This document shows, piece by piece, positions 1 through 8,387 of a DNA stretch of 35,767 nucleotides. The first letter of the stretch is position 1. Every line of letters starts with the position of its first letter. The DNA is taken from contig CAIMKX010000001.1 in assembly GCA_903842025.1 (NCBI GenBank), positions 1-35,767 of the forward strand, given 5' to 3'. The notes beneath the pieces are model-generated. The model had not been told where the DNA came from. It searched no databases and worked only from the letters and a program-made list of their open reading frames with translations. The DNA is from an uncultured bacterium (GTDB taxonomy: Bacteria > Patescibacteriota > Minisyncoccia > Phycocordibacterales > PALSA-1337). Both the position numbers and the translations under genes were made by a program.

Positions 1-26
1 GGATTCCCGCCTTCGCGGGAATGACA
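1..26. repeat. Family A palindromic repeat, right half, cut by the window edge
   Basis: The sequence carries the GGGAATGAC end of the family A palindrome, the same unit found near 1003, 5979, 9513, 12788, 16438 and 26261. The other half lies outside the window. Confidence 0.8.
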
Positions 27-59
27 GGCAAGGGTATGTTCTTTTGCGAGAAATGAAAA

Positions 60-79
60 GTGACGAAAATTTTCGTCAC
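60..79. other. Perfect 20-bp palindrome
   Basis: The half-site GTGACGAAAA is followed directly by its reverse complement. It lies between the family A repeat and the hisS terminator. It could be a protein-binding site or a hairpin; nothing visible decides between them. Confidence 0.45.
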
Positions 80-91
80 ATATAAGAAGTC

Positions 92-131
92 AAAAAAAAG
101 ACCACTCTGAGAATATCTCGAAGAGTGGTCT
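92..131 (-). terminator. Rho-independent terminator for the hisS transcript
   Basis: On the minus strand a perfect 10-bp stem (AGACCACTCT with AGAGTGGTCT, 13-base loop) is followed by a run of eight T. It lies about 210 bases after the hisS stop. Confidence 0.85.
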
Positions 132-341
132 AAAACCGACGGCGGTTGGCGAACAGAATTCCTTTAAGAGGACACGTCCTTGATTGCATCATGCTCACTG
201 ACTGACTGGATCAAGGCGCATCTCAATGTGCAAGGTTTCTGTGGGCGGACTCTTTTTGCGAGCTCCCGCTCCGCAATGTCGTCCGCCGAAGACTCGCCAA
301 CCGCCAAATCTGTTGCCAATATACTCTGGCTATTTTTGTTG
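132..341 (-). other. hisS 3' region, possible small overlapping ORF
   Basis: This is the stretch between the hisS stop and its terminator. A 75-codon minus-strand frame (164-391) runs through it and overlaps the hisS end by 50 bases. It has no convincing ribosome binding site and no family that I recognise. It may be only a long 3' UTR. Confidence 0.25.
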
Positions 342-1781
342 TCAAATCTTGACAAGATTGATGATTTCTTCTTCACTGCAAACCGTTTCATCTCCTGTCG
401 CCAGAGTTTTCACGCGTAGTTTGCCGTTTTTGACTTCCTCGTCGCCGATGCAGACGATTCTCGGAATATTTCTCTTGGCGGAATTACTGATCTGATCGCC
501 AACCTTCTTATTGGAAAGATCGACGATAACTTTGATTCCTTTTTCCCTCAAAGTTTGGGCCAATTCAAGGGAATATGGCGTATTTTGCTCGCCGACTATG
601 CAAATGGCCAGGTCTGCGGTATCTTCTCTTTTTGGTAACGTCCCGTAAGTTTCCATCAAGTCCTGAGCAACCAAATCGCCAGCGCCAAAACCAACTGCCG
701 GTAGTTTGTCATTGCCGAATAAGGCCAAGAGGTCATTGTAACGGCCACCACCAAAGACTGAACGACGATTGACAGGATTCAAATCGAAAATCTCGAAGAC
801 AATGCCGGTGTAGTAGTCGAAACCCCTCATAAGAGTTTGATCAAAGCGGACATTAGTTATGCCGAGTCTTTCTAGTCCCTGAATAACCTCGCGGATTTCC
901 TTGAGCCCGACATGTTCTTCCTTTGTCTGAGGCAGATTGGAGGTGAATTCTTCAAAGTTCTTGGAATTAAGAAGAGTCAGGAATTTTTGAACGGTTTGTG
1001 TTTTGTCATTCCCGCGAAGGCGGGAATCCAGTGTTGAATTACTGGAGTCCTCTTGTAACTCACTGGATTCCCGCTTTCGCGGGAATGACACAGTGTTTTC
1101 GGGAATGACACTGAAAGAGTCTGAATTACTGCTAAATACTTCTCTTACTCCCATCTCGAAGGCCTCAGGTTTCAATTTATCTTTCTTGTCTATTAATTTG
1201 GATATCTTCAGGGCGGCGTTTTCATTCAAGCCAAAAACTTCGCGGGTAACGTAGTTCATAACCTTGCGATTGTTTAGACGGATCTCGAAATCAATGTCTT
1301 TCAATCCATAAGCGCGGGTTATGTCATAAGCCAAATTTATAATCTCAATCTCGGCATTTATTGATTCTACGCCGAAAATATCAGCATTGAGTTGCCAATG
1401 TTCGCGGGTCCGGCCACGTTGAGGTTGTTCGTATCTGAAAAGGTTGGGGATGGAAAACCAGCGGATCGGTACCTGGAGATCACGGCGTTTACCGGCGATC
1501 ATCCTGGCCACAGTTGGGGTCATTTCTGGTCTAAGCGTAACCTCACGGTCGCCACGATCGGTGAAAGTATAAGTTTGCTCATTTACTATTTCCTCGCCGG
1601 ATTTGGCCTTGTAAAGATCAGCCGGTTCCAAAACAGAGGCGCCGTATTCTTCATAGCCGTACTTTTCGCAGTTGTTCCTCCAGATCTCAAAAATCTTCTT
1701 TTCTATGGCCATTTCAGCCGGGTAAAAGTCGCGGACGCCCTTGTAGGGATCGGTTGAGAGTTTTTTGTTGTTTTCGGACAT
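342..1781 (-). CDS. hisS: Histidyl-tRNA synthetase with an in-frame repeat insertion
   Basis: This class II synthetase attaches histidine to tRNA-His in the cytoplasm. The class II and HisRS signatures are visible: GVRDFYP near residue 15 (motif 1), the FRYEQPQRGRTREHWQ region at 115-130 (motif 2), the histidine-binding LMRGFDYYTG at 317-326, FGGGRYNDL at 343-351, and GFGAG near 364 (motif 3), followed by an anticodon-binding domain. Residues about 228-262 (FPRKRESS ... LDSRLRGND) are not part of the family. They are a translated family A palindromic element inserted without breaking the frame, between motif 2 and the histidine-binding loop. The start has TAATAT exactly six bases upstream and no Shine-Dalgarno, which suggests a leaderless mRNA. 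The stop is TGA. Confidence 0.95.
   Translation of the reverse strand: MSENNKKLSTDPYKGVRDFYPAEMAIEKKIFEIWRNNCEKYGYEEYGASVLEPADLYKAKSGEEIVNEQTYTFTDRGDREVTLRPEMTPTVARMIAGKRRDLQVPIRWFSIPNLFRYEQPQRGRTREHWQLNADIFGVESINAEIEIINLAYDITRAYGLKDIDFEIRLNNRKVMNYVTREVFGLNENAALKISKLIDKKDKLKPEAFEMGVREVFSSNSDSFSVIPENTVSFPRKRESSELQEDSSNSTLDSRLRGNDKTQTVQKFLTLLNSKNFEEFTSNLPQTKEEHVGLKEIREVIQGLERLGITNVRFDQTLMRGFDYYTGIVFEIFDLNPVNRRSVFGGGRYNDLLALFGNDKLPAVGFGAGDLVAQDLMETYGTLPKREDTADLAICIVGEQNTPYSLELAQTLREKGIKVIVDLSNKKVGDQISNSAKRNIPRIVCIGDEEVKNGKLRVKTLATGDETVCSEEEIINLVKI
1003..1113. repeat. Family A repeat pair inside hisS
   Basis: Two inverted copies of the unit TTGTCATTCCCGCGAAGG... face each other across a short spacer, ending near 1091. 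A partial third end (GGGAATGACAC) lies at 1100-1110. The whole element is translated as part of hisS and adds roughly 35 residues without a stop. Confidence 0.9.
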
Positions 1782-1787
1782 AAGAAA

Positions 1788-1886
1788 ATATTAGCATTTT
1801 CGGTCTCGAGGTGCCACCAGATCTGTGGCACCCAAGTCTGGCGCGAATCGTACTATCAGGATGAAAATCTGTGGTACGATAATCCT
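1788..1886. promoter_or_regulatory. Divergent promoter region between hisS and the PH/AlbA gene
   Basis: Minus strand: TAATAT at 1788-1793, then six bases, then the hisS ATG. Plus strand: TACGAT at 1875-1880, then six bases, then ATG 1887. Both arrangements predict transcription starting at the start codon. An 8-bp hairpin (GGTGCCAC / GTGGCACC, 1810-1832) lies between them and could be an operator. Confidence 0.6.
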
Positions 1887-2864
1887 ATGAAACGGATAAT
1901 AATCAAAGAAGGGCCGGTGGTCTTCTTGCGAAATGTCTTGGTGATGGAAATCCTGGCCACTGCCATCTTCATCGCCATTTCCTTCCTGACAAATTATGAG
2001 GAATTGCTCGATACTATAGGTCTGACGCATTTTGTCCATTACAACGATTTGCTCATAATTACTTTCTCTCTTTTCCAGCTATTCTATATTCTGGGCCTAT
2101 TTTTCGACTGGTACATGAAGTTCTTCGAGATCCGCGAAAGGGAAATTGTCCGCCGTTCCGGCCTGCTCTTCAAGCGTGCTAAATCAGTTTCTCTTTTGCA
2201 TATTGTCGCCGTTGAAGTCACCCAAAGCCCGATTGACAGGATCATGCGCCATGCCACGCTCATTCTCGAGCATGATAATGGTCGTACGACCCGTATTCAA
2301 AATGTGGCCGGCTATGAGGATTATGTGGAAATGATCAAGCAAACGATCGACAACACTTTGAAGAAGCCAATGCATGCCAAGAGTCTCCAGATGTTCCTCA
2401 AGGAAGGCGAAGGATTGTTCCTGGAATACAAACAGACTTTGCGTTATGATCTGCGCCGGCAATGCACCAGCAAAGATGTCGAGCGTGCCGTCATCAAAAC
2501 CATAGCCGGCTTTATGAATGCCGATGGGGGAACGTTAATAATTGGCGCCGATGATGAAGGTAAAGTGACTGGATTGAAAAACGATTACGAAACTTTGGCC
2601 AAGAAAAACCGTGACGGTTTTGAAAATCATCTGAACATGCTGGTAAAGACGATGCTTGGCATCAAGTTCGCCAATTATATTCATTGTCGTTTTGATTATT
2701 TCGATGACAACGAGGCCTGCGTTGTCTCAGTCGATCCGAGCCATAAGCCCGCATATATTCACAATTCCGAGGGTAAGGAAGAGTTTTTTGTGAGGATGGG
2801 GAATTCGACACAGCCTTTTTCGATGAGCGAGGCGGAGGAGTACATCAAGACGAGATGGAAGTGA
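1887..2864 (+). CDS. Membrane PH-like domain fused to an AlbA_2/Schlafen-type domain
   Basis: The N-terminal part has two membrane segments (about residues 10-35 and 50-75) followed by a bacterial PH-like (YdbS/YdbT type) stretch, with EIREREIVRRSGLLFKRAKS leading into a beta-rich region to about residue 155. From about residue 170 the protein matches AlbA_2: LFLEYKQTLRYD, IAGFMNADGGTLIIGADDEG and the C-terminal FFVRMGNSTQPFS. AlbA_2 domains are associated with nucleic-acid binding or regulation, and PH-like domains with membranes, so a membrane-held sensor or regulator is plausible. The substrate is unknown. The last 34 bases are repeated at 3784-3817, on the far side of the neighbouring toxin module. 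Domain names are from motif memory. Confidence 0.8.
   Translation: MKRIIIKEGPVVFLRNVLVMEILATAIFIAISFLTNYEELLDTIGLTHFVHYNDLLIITFSLFQLFYILGLFFDWYMKFFEIREREIVRRSGLLFKRAKSVSLLHIVAVEVTQSPIDRIMRHATLILEHDNGRTTRIQNVAGYEDYVEMIKQTIDNTLKKPMHAKSLQMFLKEGEGLFLEYKQTLRYDLRRQCTSKDVERAVIKTIAGFMNADGGTLIIGADDEGKVTGLKNDYETLAKKNRDGFENHLNMLVKTMLGIKFANYIHCRFDYFDDNEACVVSVDPSHKPAYIHNSEGKEEFFVRMGNSTQPFSMSEAEEYIKTRWK
2829..2862 (+). repeat. Left copy of the 34-bp direct repeat flanking the AbiEii-like module
   Basis: This is the 3' end of the PH/AlbA gene, encoding EAEEYIKTRWK. It matches 3784-3817 at 32 of 34 positions. Confidence 0.85.
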
Positions 2865-2896
2865 TTGGAGGTGCGGCCTCCCGGTTAAGAATATGG

Positions 2897-2902
2897 TATA
2901 AT
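2897..2902 (+). promoter_or_regulatory. -10 element of the DUF6922/AbiEii-like operon
   Basis: A perfect TATAAT is followed by six bases and then ATG 2909. This supports 2909 rather than the upstream in-frame ATG at 2855 as the start, and a leaderless transcript. Confidence 0.7.
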
Positions 2903-2908
2903 ACTGAT

Positions 2909-3136
2909 ATGGAATTTCGGGAATCGCTATTCTGGGATACGGATCCCAAGAAAATAGATTTTCAAAAGAACGCCCAATATGTCATTGAGCGGATTTTGGA
3001 TTTTGGCAGGGACGATGAGGTCAGGTGGTTGCATAATTTTTACGATCATTCACTTATCAAGTCAATAGTTGATAAGTCAAGGTGTTTGAGACCGGAAACA
3101 AAAAGCCTATGGGCACTACTTCTCAAGAACAGCTAA
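2909..3136 (+). CDS. DUF6922-like small protein, putative antitoxin or partner
   Basis: This 75-residue soluble protein has an N-terminal ESLFWDTDPKKIDF, a middle YVIERILDFGRDDEVRWL and a C-terminal SRCLRPETKSLWALLL. From memory these match the DUF6922 family, which often sits next to AbiEii nucleotidyltransferase toxins. It overlaps the next gene by 28 bases, so the two are translationally coupled. The antitoxin role is inferred from context only. Confidence 0.75.
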   Translation: MEFRESLFWDTDPKKIDFQKNAQYVIERILDFGRDDEVRWLHNFYDHSLIKSIVDKSRCLRPETKSLWALLLKNS

Positions 3137-3780
3137 ATTTTCACTGGGACGTGATTCCAAAGACGACAAAGAAAGCTTTGGATTTTCTAGCTGGCCAGGA
3201 ATGGATCGGCAGATTCGGCTGGTATTTGGCCGGAGGCACGGCACTTGCTCTACAAACAGGCCATCGAACGTCCGTTGATCTGGATTTTTTTACCAATGAA
3301 GCAAAGTTTGAAGCGACTGAAGTCACCGGTAATTTCAGTGGAAATGATAATTGGGAAATAACTAGCGACAGGCCGAGCACTATTTACGGAAGCCTTTTCC
3401 AGGCAAAAATCAGTTTTATTGCTTATCCGTTTTTCATGCCAAAACAGCCGTTTGTTAAATACGGTTCGATTAATATCTTACAACCGTTGGATATAGCGGT
3501 TATGAAAGTGATTGCCGTTTCTCAAAGGGGAAGAAAGAGGGATTTCTTTGATCTTTATTGGTGTGCCAAGAATTTGGAGTCGCTTGAAAATATTATTGGG
3601 CGGCTCAAAGAGCAGTATCCTTCGGTTGCTCACGATTTTCATCATATTCTCAAAAGCTTGGTATATTTCAACGACGCCGAAAGCGACCCGACATTGATGT
3701 TGCATTTTGATGTAAGTTGGGAGCAGGTCAAGAAGTTTTTCACGGAGGAGATTGAGAAAATAGCGTTTATGTTTGTGTAA
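3109..3780 (+). CDS. AbiEii/AbiGii-like nucleotidyltransferase toxin
   Basis: WYLAGGTALALQTGHRTSVDLDFF near residues 37-60 is the family's nucleotidyltransferase core, with the GG turn and the DLD metal-binding acidic pair. SINILQPLDIAVMKVIAVSQRGRKRDFFDLYW follows, as is usual for the family. Characterised AbiEii enzymes transfer nucleotides to tRNA or other targets and block growth; the target here is unknown. ATG 3109 is preferred. An in-frame GTG at 3082 would add nine residues and deepen the overlap with the partner gene. The pair is bounded by direct repeats, suggesting acquisition as a cassette. Confidence 0.85.
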   Translation: MGTTSQEQLNFHWDVIPKTTKKALDFLAGQEWIGRFGWYLAGGTALALQTGHRTSVDLDFFTNEAKFEATEVTGNFSGNDNWEITSDRPSTIYGSLFQAKISFIAYPFFMPKQPFVKYGSINILQPLDIAVMKVIAVSQRGRKRDFFDLYWCAKNLESLENIIGRLKEQYPSVAHDFHHILKSLVYFNDAESDPTLMLHFDVSWEQVKKFFTEEIEKIAFMFV

Positions 3781-3783
3781 ATT

Positions 3784-3817
3784 GAGGCGGAAGAGTACAT
3801 CAAGACGAGGTGGAAGT
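3784..3817 (+). repeat. Right copy of the 34-bp direct repeat
   Basis: It still reads as EAEEYIKTRWK plus a TAA stop, but it is detached from any gene. It begins three bases after the AbiEii-like stop, so the module looks inserted at the 3' end of the PH/AlbA gene. Confidence 0.85.
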
Positions 3818-3819
3818 AA

Positions 3820-4035
3820 TCACTTTTCCCAATCATCTCTTGAAATTCCGGACTGTTTCAAGATTCTGCTCAAAAGATCTATGCTTATATCACCTCTGTG
3901 TGGGTTGGGAATGGTGACGGTAACATTACCTTTCACCATAAAAGGATGACGTCCCTCTTGAAATGGACCAGAAAAACCGCAAGCCTTCATTTTGCGGATG
4001 AAAGCAGTCCAGGAAACAGGGGACAGCTTAGGCAT
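3820..4035 (-). CDS. hicA: HicA-type mRNA interferase toxin
   Basis: This 71-residue protein shows the HicA pattern: GFSGPFQEGRHPFMVKG with the catalytic-type histidine, then TIPNPHRGDISIDLLSRILKQSGISRDDW. HicA folds as a small dsRNA-binding-like RNase that cleaves mRNA. It overlaps the 3' end of hicB by 8 bases, so hicB is translated first. In many hicAB loci the toxin gene comes first; the antitoxin-first order seen here also occurs. Confidence 0.9.
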   Translation of the reverse strand: MPKLSPVSWTAFIRKMKACGFSGPFQEGRHPFMVKGNVTVTIPNPHRGDISIDLLSRILKQSGISRDDWEK

Positions 4036-4276
4036 ACTTTTCTTCTGAGATAGACACTTTTGGAAACTTGAAATTTGGGATTGGCAGGTTTTTCTTCAGT
4101 CGCAAAATCAGCCAGCCTTCAACTGTGGTCATTAGGTTTCTTCGGCATTCTTCTAATGTCTTTCCTAAAGCCCAAACACCGCGGAGATCTTTAATTTCTC
4201 CATAAAATCGTTTGCCGTTATCGATAATCTCATAGGTGGCTTTGTTGAGGTTGGTTGTGAGGAAGTCTTGGATCAT
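4028..4276 (-). CDS. hicB: HicB-type antitoxin
   Basis: The 82-residue sequence has the HicB partial RNase-H-like fold pattern (YGEIKDLRGVWALGKTLEECRRNLMTTVEGWLILRL). There is no obvious C-terminal DNA-binding domain beyond about residue 70. ATG 4276 is chosen because TACAAT lies exactly six bases upstream; a TTG at 4282 is the alternative start. Confidence 0.88.
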   Translation of the reverse strand: MIQDFLTTNLNKATYEIIDNGKRFYGEIKDLRGVWALGKTLEECRRNLMTTVEGWLILRLKKNLPIPNFKFPKVSISEEKYA

Positions 4277-4282
4277 GGCCAA

Positions 4283-4341
4283 ATTGTATCAAAAGAATTG
4301 CTGCTAAAACACTTGACAAGCCATGAACAGTATGCTAGTAT
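4283..4341. promoter_or_regulatory. Divergent promoters between hicB and the 93-residue gene
   Basis: Minus strand: TACAAT (4283-4288) plus six bases plus ATG of hicB. Plus strand: TTGACA (4313-4318), 17-base spacer, TAGTAT (4336-4341), a conventional promoter. The two systems face away from each other. Confidence 0.6.
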
Positions 4342-4420
4342 TTATAGATATTTGGCTCTTTGGGAAATAGATCATTGGATATTTACTCGAGGCGCATTAA
4401 ATCTCAACGTTGGTGTTCTT

Positions 4421-4702
4421 ATGACAGAAAAACGATTGTCGGAAATATGTACAAGTCTTGCCTTTGCCTCTTCAAGAGGACGAAGGAGTCTGTTTTGCGA
4501 ATCTCTTCTGCCAGAGTTAGGTATTCCCTATCAGGCTGTGAGGGAGACAAAGTTAGATATTCCAGATTCGGATCTCAAGCAACTTAGTGCAGAATCCATA
4601 CTTGCTCGTAAGACAATTCAGCTAGTACTTCAGAAATTGCGAGCTGAAGTCTGTAGACTTGATCCTATCACCAGCCAAAGCTATCTGAAACTCTTGGAAT
4701 AA
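4421..4702 (+). CDS. Unrecognised 93-residue protein in the toxin-antitoxin island
   Basis: I do not recognise a family. The protein is soluble and mostly helical (DLKQLSAESILARKTIQLVLQKLRAEV). The frame is open from 4268, but the TTGACA/TAGTAT promoter lies inside that extension, so ATG 4421 is the more likely start, leaving a leader of about 70 bases. It ends just before a strong bidirectional terminator. It may belong to the adjacent island; its role is unknown. Confidence 0.55.
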   Translation: MTEKRLSEICTSLAFASSRGRRSLFCESLLPELGIPYQAVRETKLDIPDSDLKQLSAESILARKTIQLVLQKLRAEVCRLDPITSQSYLKLLE

Positions 4703-4718
4703 AGAAAGGCGGTTTCAT

Positions 4719-4753
4719 ATAAAAAGCGGTCCACAGCGGCCGCTTTTATTTTT
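4719..4753. terminator. Bidirectional terminator between the 93-residue gene and typA
   Basis: A perfect 8-bp stem AAAAGCGG / CCGCTTTT (4722-4729 and 4740-4747) has A-rich and T-rich flanks on both sides. It serves the convergent plus-strand gene and typA. Confidence 0.85.
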
Positions 4754-4762
4754 GCATCATTC

Positions 4763-6670
<1,908 letters not shown>

Positions 6671-6786
6671 GTGATTGAATTTACCCGCCTTCCCTCGATG
6701 AACATCGGGATATGGCGGGCAAAGAAAGCGAGCACTTGGCTCGGACTATAAGTAAAGCATAAAAATAGGCAAAAAGTCAAATAAAA

Positions 6787-6845
6787 GCCCCGGCCTGGTG
6801 GACGGGGCAAAAACTGCAATAAAACAAAAAAGTCAGGGCTGACTT
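6787..6845 (-). terminator. Tandem minus-strand terminators
   Basis: Reading on the minus strand, AGTCAG/CTGACT (6831-6844) is followed by TTTTTT, and then GCCCCG/CGGGGC (6787-6808) is followed by TTTTATTT. They end the transcript of the small gene at 7025 and insulate typA. Confidence 0.8.
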
Positions 6846-7025
6846 TGCAACACGACTTGTGCACTCCTTGTCGTCTTGGGATGACGCTTCAATTCCTCCT
6901 GGACGAACCAGGCCGGAGAGTGTAGTGACCAAATCCGGCTTTTTGCCGCGGTATTGACGATTCCTCGCCACGTTCAGAATGCTCTCGGCGTATTGAATAT
7001 CGCCCCGGACAGCTCTGTTCGACAT
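6846..7025 (-). CDS. Possible small unknown protein under a regulated promoter
   Basis: A minus-strand frame begins at ATG 7025 with an AAAGGATC sequence about six bases upstream. It starts MSNRAVRGDIQYAESILNVA and continues about 60 residues before reaching the terminator hairpins. The frame stays open through them to 6777 (82 residues in all), so the true 3' end is unclear and the gene may be decayed. No family is recognised. A strong promoter and operator-like repeats upstream argue that something here is transcribed. Confidence 0.4.
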
Positions 7026-7032
7026 ACTTTTG

Positions 7033-7105
7033 ATCCTTTTGTTTTGTACAAATGTACCAACAGTTCGTGTACCATCCTATAAGAAGTCTGACTACTTGTC
7101 AACAA
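7033..7105 (-). promoter_or_regulatory. Strong minus-strand promoter with operator-like repeats
   Basis: On the minus strand a perfect TTGACA lies about 17 bases before TAGGAT. GGTACA motifs follow, including GTACATTTGTAC (arms GTACA/TGTAC) in the 5' UTR of the small gene at 7025. Position relative to the start site suggests a repressor-binding site. Confidence 0.5.
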
Positions 7106-7125
7106 GCTGTGGATAAGTGCGCTTA

Positions 7126-7146
7126 TTACCATGTCAGACATGGTAA
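7126..7146. promoter_or_regulatory. Perfect 21-bp palindrome, likely operator of the pilus operon
   Basis: The half-site TTACCATGTC is followed by a central A and its exact reverse complement. It sits directly before the 22-bp repeat array upstream of the pilus genes. The core ATGTCnGACAT recurs at 33896-33906. A DnaA-box-like TGTGGATAA lies nearby at about 7109-7117. Confidence 0.6.
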
Positions 7147-7153
7147 GACCCTG

Positions 7154-7241
7154 GATTTTATCAAATTTTGAACAAGATTTTATCAGTTCTTGAACAAAAT
7201 TTTATCGTTTCTTGAACAAGATTTTATCAGGATTTTATCTC
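7154..7241 (+). promoter_or_regulatory. 88-bp phased repeat array upstream of the pilus operon
   Basis: Three consecutive 22-bp units, each GATTTTATCAG-like (11 bp) plus TTCTTGAACAA-like (11 bp), occupy 7154-7219. Two 11-bp half units (GATTTTATCAG and GATTTTATCTC) follow at 7220-7241. The period equals two DNA helical turns, so bound proteins would line up on one face. The array ends seven bases before TATCCT (7249-7254), which lies six bases before ATG 7261. The same architecture occurs at 29240-29327. Confidence 0.8.
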
Positions 7242-7248
7242 TCTCTGA

Positions 7249-7254
7249 TATCCT
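7249..7254 (+). promoter_or_regulatory. -10 element of the pilus operon
   Basis: TATCCT is followed by six bases and ATG 7261. The hexamer is imperfect, which fits a promoter that depends on the adjacent array-binding factor. Confidence 0.5.
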
Positions 7255-7260
7255 TGGTTC

Positions 7261-8373
7261 ATGACAGAAACAAAAATCTTTCCAAAAGAACCGCTTACAG
7301 CCGTCAGCGCCATCGACAGTCTTATTGCATACGCCGTCAGCCTGCGGGCTTCCGATATTCACTGCGATCCGCGGGAAGGCGATATCTTAATCAGACTGAG
7401 AGTTGACGGACAGATCGACCCTGTCGGGACTTTACCCAAACGTCTTCATGAAGAATTCATCGCTCGGCTCAAGATCCTTTCCGGAGCCAGGACCGATCTT
7501 CATGCCGTTCCGCAGGATGGCCGCTGGTCAACCAAGGTTGATGATGGCAATTTCAACATTCGCATCTCATTCATGCCGACATACCATGGCGAAAACGCCG
7601 TCATGAGGCTCTTGCCGACCAAGGCCTCAGGGGATGTTTCTTTCGCCAAGCTTGGCTTCACGCCCGATCATGTCCGGGCTATCGACACCGCGCTCAAGCT
7701 CAAGCACGGCCTTATCCTCGTCACTGGACCGACTGGTTCCGGCAAAACCACCACTCTTCAGGCTTGTTTGTCATTAAAGGCCAAAGAATCATTATCGATT
7801 GTCACTCTGGAAGATCCGGTGGAGTACGAAATACCTGGCATCCGTCAGATCCACATTCGCCACAATCACGGCGTGACTTTCGCCTCTGGTCTCCGGGCCT
7901 CTTTGCGCCAAGATCCGGATGTCATTATGGTCGGCGAGATCCGAGATAGTGATACGGCCGAAGTGGCAATTCATACCGCTTTGACCGGTCACTTGGTCCT
8001 TTCCACACTCCATACCAATTCCGCCCTTGAAGCCATCCCGCGGCTGGTCGATATGGGAGTCGATCACTATCTGTTGGCTTCGACCTTGAAATTGGTCGTT
8101 GCCCAACGTCTGGTCCGGGCCATGTGCCACGAATGCGATTCCCAAGGCTGTGAAGTCTGCCGCCAAACCGGTTACCGTGGTCGTTCGGTCATCGCTGAAG
8201 TCTGCGAGGTCGATGCCGGCCTCTGCGATCTCATCGCTTCAAGAGAGACTGTTTCGAGCTATACCGATTATGCCTTGTCCCGCGATTTCCGGCCGATCCG
8301 CGATGACGGCTTGGAAAAGATCGAGTGGGGCATCACCACCAAGGAAGAAGTCCTTCGTGTACTTCAATCCTAA
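7261..8373 (+). CDS. pilB: PilB/GspE-type pilus assembly ATPase (short form)
   Basis: This is the hexameric secretion ATPase that powers type IV pilus or pseudopilus extension at the inner face of the membrane. Walker A is GPTGSGKTTT at about 156-165, the Asp box LEDPVEYEIPGIRQ at 183, Walker B PDVIMVGEIRD at 219, and the His box TGHLVLSTLHTN at 242. A tetracysteine zinc site (C289, C292, C297, C300) is typical of PilB/GspE and absent from PilT. At 370 residues it lacks the long N-terminal MshEN region of most PilB proteins. It is the first gene of the pilus operon. Confidence 0.92.
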   Translation: MTETKIFPKEPLTAVSAIDSLIAYAVSLRASDIHCDPREGDILIRLRVDGQIDPVGTLPKRLHEEFIARLKILSGARTDLHAVPQDGRWSTKVDDGNFNIRISFMPTYHGENAVMRLLPTKASGDVSFAKLGFTPDHVRAIDTALKLKHGLILVTGPTGSGKTTTLQACLSLKAKESLSIVTLEDPVEYEIPGIRQIHIRHNHGVTFASGLRASLRQDPDVIMVGEIRDSDTAEVAIHTALTGHLVLSTLHTNSALEAIPRLVDMGVDHYLLASTLKLVVAQRLVRAMCHECDSQGCEVCRQTGYRGRSVIAEVCEVDAGLCDLIASRETVSSYTDYALSRDFRPIRDDGLEKIEWGITTKEEVLRVLQS

Positions 8374-8387
8374 TTTTTTGAAAATCC

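Noticed and set aside
342-1781. Frameshift or assembly error in hisS
   Set aside because: The extra residues are fully explained by a complete in-frame palindromic element, and the family motifs on both sides are in the same frame.
7154-7241. CRISPR-like short repeats
   Set aside because: Units are contiguous without unique spacers, only three full copies exist, and no cas genes are present.
7026-7260. Possible replication origin (DnaA-box-like TGTGGATAA, AT-rich 22-bp iterons, palindrome)
   Set aside because: Only one DnaA-like box is evident, dnaA and dnaN are absent, and the iteron array is repeated before the tRNA-like RNA at the same distance from a -10, which fits transcription control better.
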